48,298 nucleotides of DNA from a bacterium (GTDB lineage: Bacteria > Armatimonadota > Zipacnadia > Zipacnadales > UBA11051): positions 1 through 48,298 of the forward strand of contig JAJFUB010000068.1 of NCBI GenBank assembly GCA_021372615.1, given 5' to 3'. A program made the position numbers and the translations under genes. Positions 41,654 through 48,298 of this stretch are shown here, one piece after another (the first letter of the stretch is position 1; each line of letters begins with the position of its first letter). The notes beneath the pieces are model-generated. The model was not told where the DNA came from. It made no database searches and worked only from the letters and a program-made list of their open reading frames with translations.

Positions 41654-42307
41654 TCAGCGGTCGTGGAACCGCAGTTGGACGAAGCCGACTTCCACCAGGT
41701 CGCCTTCACGCAGGGGGGCGGCCTGCACCTGTTCGGCATTCACAAAGGTGCCGTTGGCGCTCCCCAGGTCGCGCAGCATGTACTGCACGCGCTCCCAGAC
41801 GATCTCGCAGTGTCGGCGTGACACGGCCCCCTCGCCGATGACGATATCGCAGTCATTGGCGCGGCCGATGACATTGCTCTCTCCCAGCGGGACCTGCCGC
41901 CCGACGTGGGGCACGCCTGCCTCAGCCGCCACATAGGCCGGCGGGCGCTCGCCAAACCCCGCCCGCACGCGCATCTCCCCCGCCGGAACGTCCTCCGCCA
42001 CACCGACCGTGAGAGCCAGGTACGGCCCCAGCGTGACGCGGGCCTCGGCGGCATACTCCTGCAGGTCGCCAGCCAGCTCGGCCTCGAGCGCCGGCCCGAC
42101 CGCCTCGATCTCCCGCACGTCTGCCAGGTTCAACTCCACCACGTAGCAGTTGGCGGCGAGAGCCCCGTCGGCAGTGCTGACGATCGAGCTTTCGAGCGCC
42201 TCGCGCAGGGGGGCCTTCAGTTCGGCAGGCTGGAGCTTCTGCGGGAACAGGCGACTGAAGGGCCTCTCGATGGCGGCTTGCAGGGCCTGTTCGACTTTGC
42301 GCAGCAC
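41654..42307 (-). CDS. fhaA: FhaA-like protein (DUF3662 + FHA)
   Basis: A 217-residue cytoplasmic protein with an N-terminal DUF3662/FhaA_N domain (~1-115: LRKVEQALQAAIERPFSRLF, LQPAELKAPLREALESS, NCYVVELNLADVREI). A C-terminal FHA domain (~137-213: NVIGRANDCDIVIGEGAVSRRHCEI...LGSANGTFVNAEQV) has all phosphothreonine-binding residues. FhaA of mycobacteria binds phosphorylated MviN/MurJ and controls septal and polar wall synthesis. The linker between domains is much shorter than in mycobacteria. The GTG start follows GAGGAG. It is the first gene of the cluster. Confidence 0.93.
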   Translation of the reverse strand: MLRKVEQALQAAIERPFSRLFPQKLQPAELKAPLREALESSIVSTADGALAANCYVVELNLADVREIEAVGPALEAELAGDLQEYAAEARVTLGPYLALTVGVAEDVPAGEMRVRAGFGERPPAYVAAEAGVPHVGRQVPLGESNVIGRANDCDIVIGEGAVSRRHCEIVWERVQYMLRDLGSANGTFVNAEQVQAAPLREGDLVEVGFVQLRFHDR

Positions 42308-42372
42308 GGGCAGGTTCTCCTCGGGCCGACCGGAACGAAAGCGACGCACACAGGGGGCTGCGGGCTGCAGGA

Positions 42373-42401
42373 AGTATAGCAGAATGCCCGCAGGGGGGCA
42401 A
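42373..42401 (-). promoter_or_regulatory. Sigma70-type promoter of the fhaA-fhaB-rodA-pbpA-pknB cluster
   Basis: On the minus strand TTGCCC and TATACT are spaced by 17 bases. Transcription would begin near 42366, about 60 bases before the fhaA GTG. Confidence 0.7.
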
Positions 42402-42431
42402 CGGGCGGCCAGAAGGGCGGTGCGCGTAGGT

Positions 42432-42475
42432 GGGTTCGTCCTCGAACCCACACGTGCGGGTTCGAGGACGAACCC
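42432..42475. repeat. Inverted pair of 18-bp hairpin units
   Basis: GGGTTCG-TCCT-CGAACCC (42432-42449) and its reverse complement (42458-42475) lie between two divergent promoters. Each unit is itself a hairpin, so two folding patterns compete. Confidence 0.8.
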
Positions 42476-42507
42476 GTCCACCAACACGCCCCGCCCCAAG
42501 CCGTGGC

Positions 42508-42536
42508 TTGAGGCGTATCCCCGCGTCGCCTATAAT
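42508..42536 (+). promoter_or_regulatory. Near-consensus promoter with palindrome at +1
   Basis: TTGAGG and a perfect TATAAT are spaced by 17 bases. Immediately after the -10 lies GGGACC-CGGC-GGTCCC (42537-42552), which could be an operator or a 5' stabilising hairpin. It drives the thioredoxin-like gene. Confidence 0.78.
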
Positions 42537-42584
42537 GGGACCCGGCGGTCCCGCCCGCATCCGCGTCAGAAGAGGCCTTCACCC

Positions 42585-43676
42585 ATGCGCCGACCTCGTT
42601 GCGTCCTGCCGGCCCTCCTCGCCCTGTGCTTCGCCAGCGCCTGCTCGCTGTCGCTGGGAGAGGAGCTGACCCGCCACGGGTCCTGGGCCGCCGCCCAGGC
42701 AGCCTCGCGCGCCTCCGGCAAGTTCATCTTCGTCTACATCTACGAGCACAACCAAGAAGGCTGTCTCGCGATGGAGAACACCTTCAGCGACGCAGTCGTC
42801 GTGCGCGCGCTGCAGGGCTACGAGATGCTGGCGCTCAACGGCGACACCCGCCAGAACCGGGACTTCTGTGAGCACTACCGCGTCGGCACGCGCTACGATG
42901 AGGGCAGGGCGGGGACCGAAGACGGGCGGATGGCTTTCGCCGCCATCCCCGCGTTCCTGTTCCTGGACTACAACGGCCGTGAGTACTACCGCACGTACGG
43001 CTCCTACGCGCCGGACACGTTCCTGCTGCTACTGGGGCAGGTCGCCCGTGTGATCGAGATGCAGTGCGCGCTGGCGCAGCGCCCCCAGGACGCCCGCGTA
43101 CACGCGGACCTGGGGCGGCTGTACCTGGAGATGGGCCGCGCGCCTCTGGGGAAGCCCCTCCTGGAAGCGGCGATCAGGCTGGACCCCGATAACAACACCG
43201 GGGCGCGCGCCGACGCCGAACTCGACCTGACCATCCTGTCCATCCCCGCCGACCCGGTGATGGCCCTCCGCAACCTCGTCGCCTACCAGTTCAACCACCC
43301 GGAGACCAAGCGTCTCTTCGAGATCCACTTCTACATGGCGGTCGCGCAGTTGGCGGCAGGGCGCGAGGACCAGGCCGAGAAGATCCTGCTGGACTTCGCC
43401 GCCATCCCGCCGTTCCTGAACGACGACCACGGCCTGCAGGGCGTTCAGTACGGCTACCTGGCGGAGAAGGACGGGCGCCAGGTGTGCTTCTGCGATGTGG
43501 ACAGCATTGACCAGGCGCGCCAGAAGGTCCGCGACGCCAAGGAAGACCCGGACAAGTGCCGTTTCACCCGCAAGGCCATCAACCCCGACTACCGGAACCC
43601 CTGGACGGAGAAGGCCGACCTGCTGCTCCAGCAACTCCGCGCGGAGCAGCAGAAGCGGAAGCCTGCCCCTAAGTAG
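42585..43676 (+). CDS. Secreted thioredoxin-like/TPR protein
   Basis: A 363-residue exported protein. The signal peptide (to ~20-25, CVLPALLALCFASAC) may carry a lipid-modifiable Cys. Residues ~28-155 have a thioredoxin-like pattern (ASGKFIFVYIYEHNQEGCLAMENTF, then AAIPAFLFLDYNGREYYRTYG), with a single Cys where thioredoxins have CxxC. That arrangement resembles the DUF255/thioredoxin_7 type and argues against disulfide exchange. Residues ~170-260 contain TPR-like helices (ARVHADLGRLYLEMGRAPLGKPLLEAAIRLDP). Its function is unknown. The last eight bases overlap the convergent M20 peptidase gene. Confidence 0.85.
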   Translation: MRRPRCVLPALLALCFASACSLSLGEELTRHGSWAAAQAASRASGKFIFVYIYEHNQEGCLAMENTFSDAVVVRALQGYEMLALNGDTRQNRDFCEHYRVGTRYDEGRAGTEDGRMAFAAIPAFLFLDYNGREYYRTYGSYAPDTFLLLLGQVARVIEMQCALAQRPQDARVHADLGRLYLEMGRAPLGKPLLEAAIRLDPDNNTGARADAELDLTILSIPADPVMALRNLVAYQFNHPETKRLFEIHFYMAVAQLAAGREDQAEKILLDFAAIPPFLNDDHGLQGVQYGYLAEKDGRQVCFCDVDSIDQARQKVRDAKEDPDKCRFTRKAINPDYRNPWTEKADLLLQQLRAEQQKRKPAPK

Positions 43677-44940
43677 CCGCCAGCGTCTGCAGCAGGAACG
43701 TCGCCACCACCTGCGTACAGGCTACCAGGTTCTCCACTGTCACGTACTCATGTGACGAGTGGGCCGTCCCCCCTACCCCGGGCCCATACAGCACCGTCGG
43801 CATGCCGAAGAGCGCCGCCGGATGGGCCGCATCGCTCCAGGCCGTCATGACGTCATAGGTCGGCTCCTGCCCCGTCGCCTCGCGGAAAGCGCGGTCAAAG
43901 CCCTGGACCCACGGGTCGTCGGGGGCCTGGCTGTAGGGGATCAGGTCCTTGACCCACTCCAGGCGCGAGGGGTGCGCGGCCAGCCACTCATCGGCGGCTT
44001 CGGCCGCGCGAATGATCTGCTCGAACTCCGCCCGGATGGCCGGTCCGCCATAGGCGCCGCCAGCCTGCCGGCTCGCCTCGGCCTCCTCGTAGGCATACAC
44101 CGCGTTCAGCGACAGGTAGGCCGCGCCCGGCACCACGGCGGGGTGGACCCCGGCGCGCAGGATGCCCAGGTTCACGCGGCTCTCCGCCCGCGCCGCTTCC
44201 CGCCGGCGCTTGAACTCATCCACGCCCTGCTTGACGATCAGGGCCTTCTCGATGGCGGAGACCCCGGTGCCGGCGGCGGCGTGGCCCTCCTGGCCCTCCA
44301 CGAACAGATCGGCCGTCAGGCATCCCCCGCAGCCCATGGTGAGTGTGTTGCTGTTGCCGTCGAGGAAGACGGCCACGTCGCCCGTGTAGCCGGCGTCCAG
44401 ACAGGTCAGGGTCCCGGCGCCGCTCCCGTTGCACTCTTCGTCCACGACGCTCTGGAAGATGATGCGGCCGCGCAGGTCGCGTCCCGAGGCCAGCAGGGCG
44501 CGGATCGCGCTGACACCGACGGTGATCCCGCCCTTGCAGTCGGACGTGCCGCGGCCATGGATGCAGCCGTCGCGCAGCTCGGCCGACAGCGCGTCAGGCA
44601 TGTTGTCTATGCCGACGGTGTCCATGTGGCCGTTGAGCACGACGGTGGGCCCGGGCGCGCCGGAATCCCAGCAGGCGACCAGGTTGGGGCGCCCGCTAAA
44701 GTCACGGTTGCGGGGGCCGAGGAGTCCGGTGCGCTCGTAGATGTCGGCGGGGCAATCGAGGGCGACGACCCGGGCGCCCATGTCCTGCAGGAGCGGCCGG
44801 AGGAGGTCCTGCCCGGCCCGCTCGCCGCCCGGCTGCTGATCGCCGCTGTAGGGGTTGGTGGTGTTGATCCGCACCAGGCTCTGGCAGAGCGCGACGATCT
44901 CCGGAGCCAGGTCCTGGATGCTTCGAACCAGGTCAGTCAT
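43669..44940 (-). CDS. M20-family metallopeptidase (ArgE/DapE type)
   Basis: A 423-residue zinc-dependent deacylase or peptidase. Zinc ligands and catalytic residues are visible: the His and Asp of VVLNGHMDTVGID (~104-116), HGRGTSDCKGG (Asp ligand, ~128-138), VVDEECNGSGAG (catalytic Glu and ligand Glu, ~162-173), and a C-terminal HSSHEY. A dimerisation domain lies between ~205 and ~320. Substrates of the family include N-acetylornithine, N-succinyl-diaminopimelate and dipeptides; no biosynthetic neighbours settle the choice. GGAGG lies seven bases before the ATG. Confidence 0.93.
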   Translation of the reverse strand: MTDLVRSIQDLAPEIVALCQSLVRINTTNPYSGDQQPGGERAGQDLLRPLLQDMGARVVALDCPADIYERTGLLGPRNRDFSGRPNLVACWDSGAPGPTVVLNGHMDTVGIDNMPDALSAELRDGCIHGRGTSDCKGGITVGVSAIRALLASGRDLRGRIIFQSVVDEECNGSGAGTLTCLDAGYTGDVAVFLDGNSNTLTMGCGGCLTADLFVEGQEGHAAAGTGVSAIEKALIVKQGVDEFKRRREAARAESRVNLGILRAGVHPAVVPGAAYLSLNAVYAYEEAEASRQAGGAYGGPAIRAEFEQIIRAAEAADEWLAAHPSRLEWVKDLIPYSQAPDDPWVQGFDRAFREATGQEPTYDVMTAWSDAAHPAALFGMPTVLYGPGVGGTAHSSHEYVTVENLVACTQVVATFLLQTLAAT

Positions 44941-44978
44941 GAGCAGTCCTCCATGCAAGTCCACCCGTCGGGGGCTGT

Positions 44979-45007
44979 TTGACAGCCGCCCGGCCTCACG
45001 CTATGCT
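44979..45007 (+). promoter_or_regulatory. Consensus sigma70-type promoter for the NnrS-like gene
   Basis: TTGACA and TATGCT are spaced by 17 bases. The last base of the -10 is also the first base of a palindromic operator. The ATG lies 46 bases after the -10. Confidence 0.82.
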
Positions 45008-45020
45008 GAAACAGGTTTCA
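45007..45020. promoter_or_regulatory. LacI-family-type operator at the promoter
   Basis: TGAAAC-AG-GTTTCA is a perfect 6-2-6 palindrome covering the predicted transcription start. It matches the usual LacI/GalR half-site (TGAAAC). A repressor bound here would block initiation. No LacI gene is in the window. Confidence 0.6.
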
Positions 45021-45052
45021 ACCGCGCGGCCAGGGAATACTGTACCAAAGCG

Positions 45053-46351
45053 ATGGCAGACTTCACCACCGGCCGCCTGTTGGCCTCCCGTTATGCTGCC
45101 TGGGCCCTGCTGAACCTCCTGGTGGGGGGACCGGCGCTGGCGCTCCTGTCGGCCTATGACGCGGCTTCAGACGGTACACTGAATCTGCAGTACCCGATCT
45201 TCAGCACGCACTGCTGGCTGGCGCTGATGGGCTGGTGCGTGCCTTCCGTCTTTGCCCTCGTCTTCTGGCTGTTCCCGATCCTGAAGGAAGCCCCGCTGGG
45301 TCGCAGTCGCATTCCCTCGCTCTGTCTGCTGTTCCTGGTGCTGGCCACCCTGGGCTTGCCGGCGTACTTGTTCCTGTCCCACAGCGGGCTCTCGTCGCTG
45401 TTCATCCTCCCCGTGGTATGGGGGCTGTACCTGGTGGCGGGGATACTCTACGCCCTCGTGGTGTGGCAGCTGACCGCGCGCACGTTGCGCCCGACCGCAA
45501 CCGATCTGGGGATCCAGGCAGGGGCGGTCTGGCTGCTGCTGGTGCTCGGCGCACGCGTCGTCGCGGCCCTGGGCGCGATGGCCAGCGGGCGGCATGAGTT
45601 CCTCGCCTCATCCGATGCCGCCATTCGCCTGGCGATGCTCTTCGGCTTCGTCGGGAATACGGGCCTGGCTCTGGCGGCGGCAGTCGCGCCGTCCTTCCTG
45701 AAGACCCCGAACCCGCGGGCCATGGTGCTGAGCAGCTTTCGCGTCTACAACGCCGTGGTGGCGATCTGGTGCGGGGGGGCCGCCTGGGTGCTGCCTTACC
45801 CGTTTAGCTGGGGGCGGCTGCTGCTCACACTGGCCGGGTTCGGGTTTGCGTATGGGGTGCTGCGGCTGCTCACGGACCTGCGCCTGCCCGAGTTGCTGTT
45901 GCTGCCGGCCAGCACACTGCGCCGCACGTTCACCCGCACTGCGCTGGCCACCGGCGCGATCATGATGATGCTCGCCGCACTGGTCATCGCCCTGATCGGT
46001 GTCTGGAGCGCCGCGACCCTGGCGCAGGCACCGTCGGAACTGGTGAGCCTCCCCATGCACCTGATGACCGTGGGGTTCTTCGCCAACCTCGTTCTCGCCC
46101 TCTATGTTCCGACCTGCGGGCCGCGCTCGATGGTTCACGTCAAGGGGGTCATGGCCTGGGGAGCCTACATCCTGCTGACCGCCTGGCTCATCGCCAAGCT
46201 CGCAGTCGCGATCCTGGGCATGATCAGCAAGACACCGATGTGGCCGGAGCGCTACCTGGTGGGGTGGACGGTGGGCGCGGGGATGGTGCTTCTGTCGCTC
46301 TGGCTGCTGTCGGCGCTCTGGGGCAGCGGGCGCAAGCGCCCGCCTGACTAA
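45053..46351 (+). CDS. Twelve-helix membrane protein, NnrS/haem-copper-oxidase-I-like
   Basis: A 432-residue polytopic membrane protein with about twelve helices. STHCWLALMGWCVPSVFALV (~51-70), with His53 at a helix start, recalls the helix-II haem ligand of cbb3-type oxidase CcoN. SLPMHLMTVGFFANLVLALY recalls the NnrS pattern 'H.lt.Gf......g'. It could bind haem and act in nitric-oxide or redox metabolism, but full ligand sets (HPEVY, HxH) are not evident, so a haem role is only suggested. The ATG has no strong ribosome site. It has a consensus promoter with operator, and is convergent with carB across hairpin repeats. Confidence 0.85.
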   Translation: MADFTTGRLLASRYAAWALLNLLVGGPALALLSAYDAASDGTLNLQYPIFSTHCWLALMGWCVPSVFALVFWLFPILKEAPLGRSRIPSLCLLFLVLATLGLPAYLFLSHSGLSSLFILPVVWGLYLVAGILYALVVWQLTARTLRPTATDLGIQAGAVWLLLVLGARVVAALGAMASGRHEFLASSDAAIRLAMLFGFVGNTGLALAAAVAPSFLKTPNPRAMVLSSFRVYNAVVAIWCGGAAWVLPYPFSWGRLLLTLAGFGFAYGVLRLLTDLRLPELLLLPASTLRRTFTRTALATGAIMMMLAALVIALIGVWSAATLAQAPSELVSLPMHLMTVGFFANLVLALYVPTCGPRSMVHVKGVMAWGAYILLTAWLIAKLAVAILGMISKTPMWPERYLVGWTVGAGMVLLSLWLLSALWGSGRKRPPD

Positions 46352-46367
46352 GGCACAGCCTGCGTGG

Positions 46368-46426
46368 GCGGGCGTGTCCTCACGCCCGCAAGGCCCTGCG
46401 CGCGTGGGGACACGCGCGCCCACGCG
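46368..46426. repeat. Two palindromic repeats between convergent genes
   Basis: GCGGGCGTG-TCCT-CACGCCCGC (46368-46389) is followed by a 29-base unit (46398-46426) identical to the one at 4965-4993. They fill the 80-base gap between the NnrS-like gene and carB and may serve as two-way terminators. Confidence 0.85.
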
Positions 46427-46431
46427 ACTTC

Positions 46432-48298
46432 CTAGGTGCCGCCATGTCCGGGCATGGCCCGGTGGTACTCCTGCAGTGACTTCACGTTCAGACCGCCGCT
46501 CCGCACCGCCTCCAGCCCCAACACCGCCACCATCGCCCCCGCCATGGTCGTGATGACCGGCACGTGGTACAGAACTGCCTCGCTCCGGATGGCGATCTGG
46601 TCCTCGCGCGGGGCCTGACCCGCGGTCGGCGTGTTGATGATGAGCTGGATGCGACCGTCGCGAATCAGGTCAATGGCGTTGCGGCCGTGGGCCTCACCCA
46701 CGCGCTGGATGACCTCGGCCTCCACCCCGCTCTTGCGCAGCACGCGGGCGGTGCCGGCGGTGGCCACCAGGTGGTAGCCCAGCTCGCTCAGCCGCCGGGC
46801 GATGAAGATGAGGTCGCGCTTGTCGCGGTTGCGGACGCTCAGGAAGACGGTGCCGCGGTCGGGCAGGTCGTGCCCGGCGGCGATATACGCCTTGGCGAAC
46901 GAGGCGCCGAACTCGGGATCAATCCCCATCACTTCGCCGGTGGACTTCATCTCCGGCCCCAGCAGCGTATCCACACCGCTGAACTTGCTGAAGGGGAAGA
47001 CTGGGCACTTCACCGACATGTGTTCGGGCTCGATCTCCTCGGTAAAGCCCAACTGTTCGAGGGTCTGCCCGGCCATCACTCGCGCCGCCATCTTGGCCAG
47101 CGGCACGCCGATGGCCTTGCTCACGTAGGGCACGGTCCGCGAAGCCCGCGGGTTGACCTCCAGCACGTAGAGGTCCTCGTTCTTGAGGGCGTACTGGACG
47201 TTGAGCAGGCCCTTGACCTGCAGCTCCATCGCCAGGGCGCGGGTGTGCCGCTTGATCTCCTCTAGCTCGCTCTCGGCCAGACTGAAGGCCGGGAGCACGC
47301 AGGCCGAGTCGCCGCTGTGGATGCCCGCCTCCTCAATGTGCTCCATGATGCCGCCGACGACGCAGCGCTCCCCGTCGGCGATGGCGTCCACGTCAATCTC
47401 GATGGCATCCTCGAGGAACTTGTCGATCAGCACCGGCTTCTCGGGTGAGGCCTCCACCGCCGTCTCCATGTACTTCACCAGGGCCTCGTCGTTGTACACG
47501 ATCTGCATGGCCCGGCCGCCCAGCACGTACGACGGGCGCACCAGCACGGGGTAGCCGATGTGGCGAGCGGCGTCCAGGGCGCCCTCGACCGAGGTGGCCG
47601 TATCGTTCTGGGGCTGGCGCAGGCCGAGGCGCTGCAGCAGGTGCTGGAAGCGCTTGCGGTCCTCGGCCAGGTCAATGCTCTCGGGGCTGGTCCCCAGGAT
47701 CCTGACCCCGGCGTCGGCCAGGCCCTTGGCCAGGTTCAGCGGCGTCTGCCCGCCGAACTGGACGATGATCCCGTAGGGCTTCTCCTTGTCGCAGATGTTC
47801 AGCACATCCTCGAGCGTCAGCGGCTCGAAGTACAGCTTGTCGGAGGTGTCATAGTCGGTCGAGACGGTCTCGGGGTTGCTGTTGACCATGATCGTCTCGA
47901 AGCCGTCCTCCTTGAGCGCGAAGGCGGCATGGACGCAGCAGTAGTCGAACTCAATCCCCTGACCGATGCGGTTGGGGCCGCTGCCCAGGATGATGATGTT
48001 CGGCTTCTCGGAGGCGCGGAACTCGTCCTCTTCCTCATAGGTAAGGTAGAAGTACGGCGTGTAGGCCTCGAACTCGGCCGCGCAGGTGTCCACCAGCTTC
48101 ACAACCGGGGTGATGCCAAGCTCCTTGCGGTACCTGCGCACCTCGTCGGCCTCGGCGCCCAGCAGCTTGCCGATCTGCATGTCCGAGAACCCGGCGCGCT
48201 TGAGGTGGCGCAGATAGTCGGCGCCCACCTGTGCCAGGGCTGTGGCAGAGCCGGTGGGGAGCGGTGTGGGAGCGGTCACCGACCGCGACCCCTCTGGC
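46432..48298 (-). CDS. carB: Carbamoyl-phosphate synthase large subunit, C-terminal part
   Basis: The last ~622 residues of CarB; the 5' part lies outside the window. CarB makes carbamoyl phosphate from bicarbonate, ammonia from CarA and two ATP, feeding pyrimidine and arginine synthesis. The fragment holds the end of the oligomerisation domain ([19 protein letters not shown]), VDTCAAEF, the second ATP-grasp half ([62 protein letters not shown]) and the MGS-like allosteric domain (~480 on). Just before LRHLKR the linker reads [18 protein letters not shown], which is not family sequence and is partly palindromic in DNA, suggesting a repeat insertion. Confidence 0.97.
   Translation of the reverse strand, partial: PEGSRSVTAPTPLPTGSATALAQVGADYLRHLKRAGFSDMQIGKLLGAEADEVRRYRKELGITPVVKLVDTCAAEFEAYTPYFYLTYEEEDEFRASEKPNIIILGSGPNRIGQGIEFDYCCVHAAFALKEDGFETIMVNSNPETVSTDYDTSDKLYFEPLTLEDVLNICDKEKPYGIIVQFGGQTPLNLAKGLADAGVRILGTSPESIDLAEDRKRFQHLLQRLGLRQPQNDTATSVEGALDAARHIGYPVLVRPSYVLGGRAMQIVYNDEALVKYMETAVEASPEKPVLIDKFLEDAIEIDVDAIADGERCVVGGIMEHIEEAGIHSGDSACVLPAFSLAESELEEIKRHTRALAMELQVKGLLNVQYALKNEDLYVLEVNPRASRTVPYVSKAIGVPLAKMAARVMAGQTLEQLGFTEEIEPEHMSVKCPVFPFSKFSGVDTLLGPEMKSTGEVMGIDPEFGASFAKAYIAAGHDLPDRGTVFLSVRNRDKRDLIFIARRLSELGYHLVATAGTARVLRKSGVEAEVIQRVGEAHGRNAIDLIRDGRIQLIINTPTAGQAPREDQIAIRSEAVLYHVPVITTMAGAMVAVLGLEAVRSGGLNVKSLQEYHRAMPGHGGT
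48272..48286. repeat. Short palindrome in the carB linker at the window edge
   Basis: GCGGTC-ACC-GACCGC lies in the non-family linker of CarB. It may be half of a longer inverted repeat whose other arm would be just beyond position 48298. Confidence 0.5.

Noticed and set aside
42420-42480. tRNA T-arm (GGTTCGA word)
   Set aside because: The word is part of an inverted hairpin repeat; no acceptor stem, anticodon arm or D-arm could be built around it.

Overview
The window is high-GC bacterial DNA, roughly two thirds G+C by eye. It is densely coded on both strands, with many TTG and GTG starts behind strong Shine-Dalgarno (SD) sequences. About 40 genes can be supported. No tRNA, rRNA, CRISPR array, phage module or insertion sequence was seen. 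The lineage is probably a deep branch of the Terrabacteria, with an Armatimonadota-like bacterium as my best guess. That guess rests on a mycobacterium-like FhaA/FhaB/SEDS/PbpA/PASTA-kinase operon outside an evident actinobacterial context, a copper-amine-oxidase-N stalk protein, a type IVb pilin, and many secreted polysaccharide-acting proteins. It is inference, not proof.

Layout. Positions 1-9.4 kb hold the start of a secreted GH67N/DUF4838-like protein, a sugar-nucleotide epimerase, a URO-D protein next to a ferredoxin-nitroreductase, two GT-C-like membrane proteins, a sugar nucleotidyltransferase, a YciC-like membrane protein and RNase HI. Positions 9.4-17.2 kb carry a plus-strand run: a heparinase II/III-like lyase, a FabG-like reductase, an AbrB/PIN toxin-antitoxin pair with its own promoter, an acetate/propionate CoA-transferase and a PHP-like protein. 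Positions 17.3-24.4 kb are a minus-strand saccharide-catabolism operon: sialate O-acetylesterase, BNR sialidase-like protein, sugar isomerase, beta-helix protein and Gfo/Idh dehydrogenase. Divergent from it are a GHMP kinase and a GT-B-like transferase at 24.6-27.4 kb.

Positions 27.4-30 kb hold a NAGPA-domain protein, an orphan Flp pilin and a TPR lipoprotein. Positions 30-35.5 kb are housekeeping: rpsO-pnp with terminators and promoter, a stalk-domain protein, and purA with a promoter-leader-terminator arrangement that looks like attenuation. Positions 35.5-42.4 kb form the cell-envelope signalling cluster (fhaA, fhaB, rodA/ftsW, pbpA, pknB), driven by one clear sigma70-type promoter. In this cluster the SEDS gene appears to start at a rare ATT codon, and no PstP phosphatase gene is present. 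Positions 42.5-48.3 kb hold a thioredoxin-like/TPR protein, an M20 peptidase, an NnrS-like membrane protein with a LacI-type operator at its promoter, and the 3' part of carB.

The window is also peppered with several families of short inverted repeats. Most lie in gaps between genes. At least two, and probably three, lie in frame inside coding sequence (nitroreductase, PHP protein, carB linker), and one sits where the epimerase gene appears to have lost its normal stop. These repeats and the purA leader are the least explained features.
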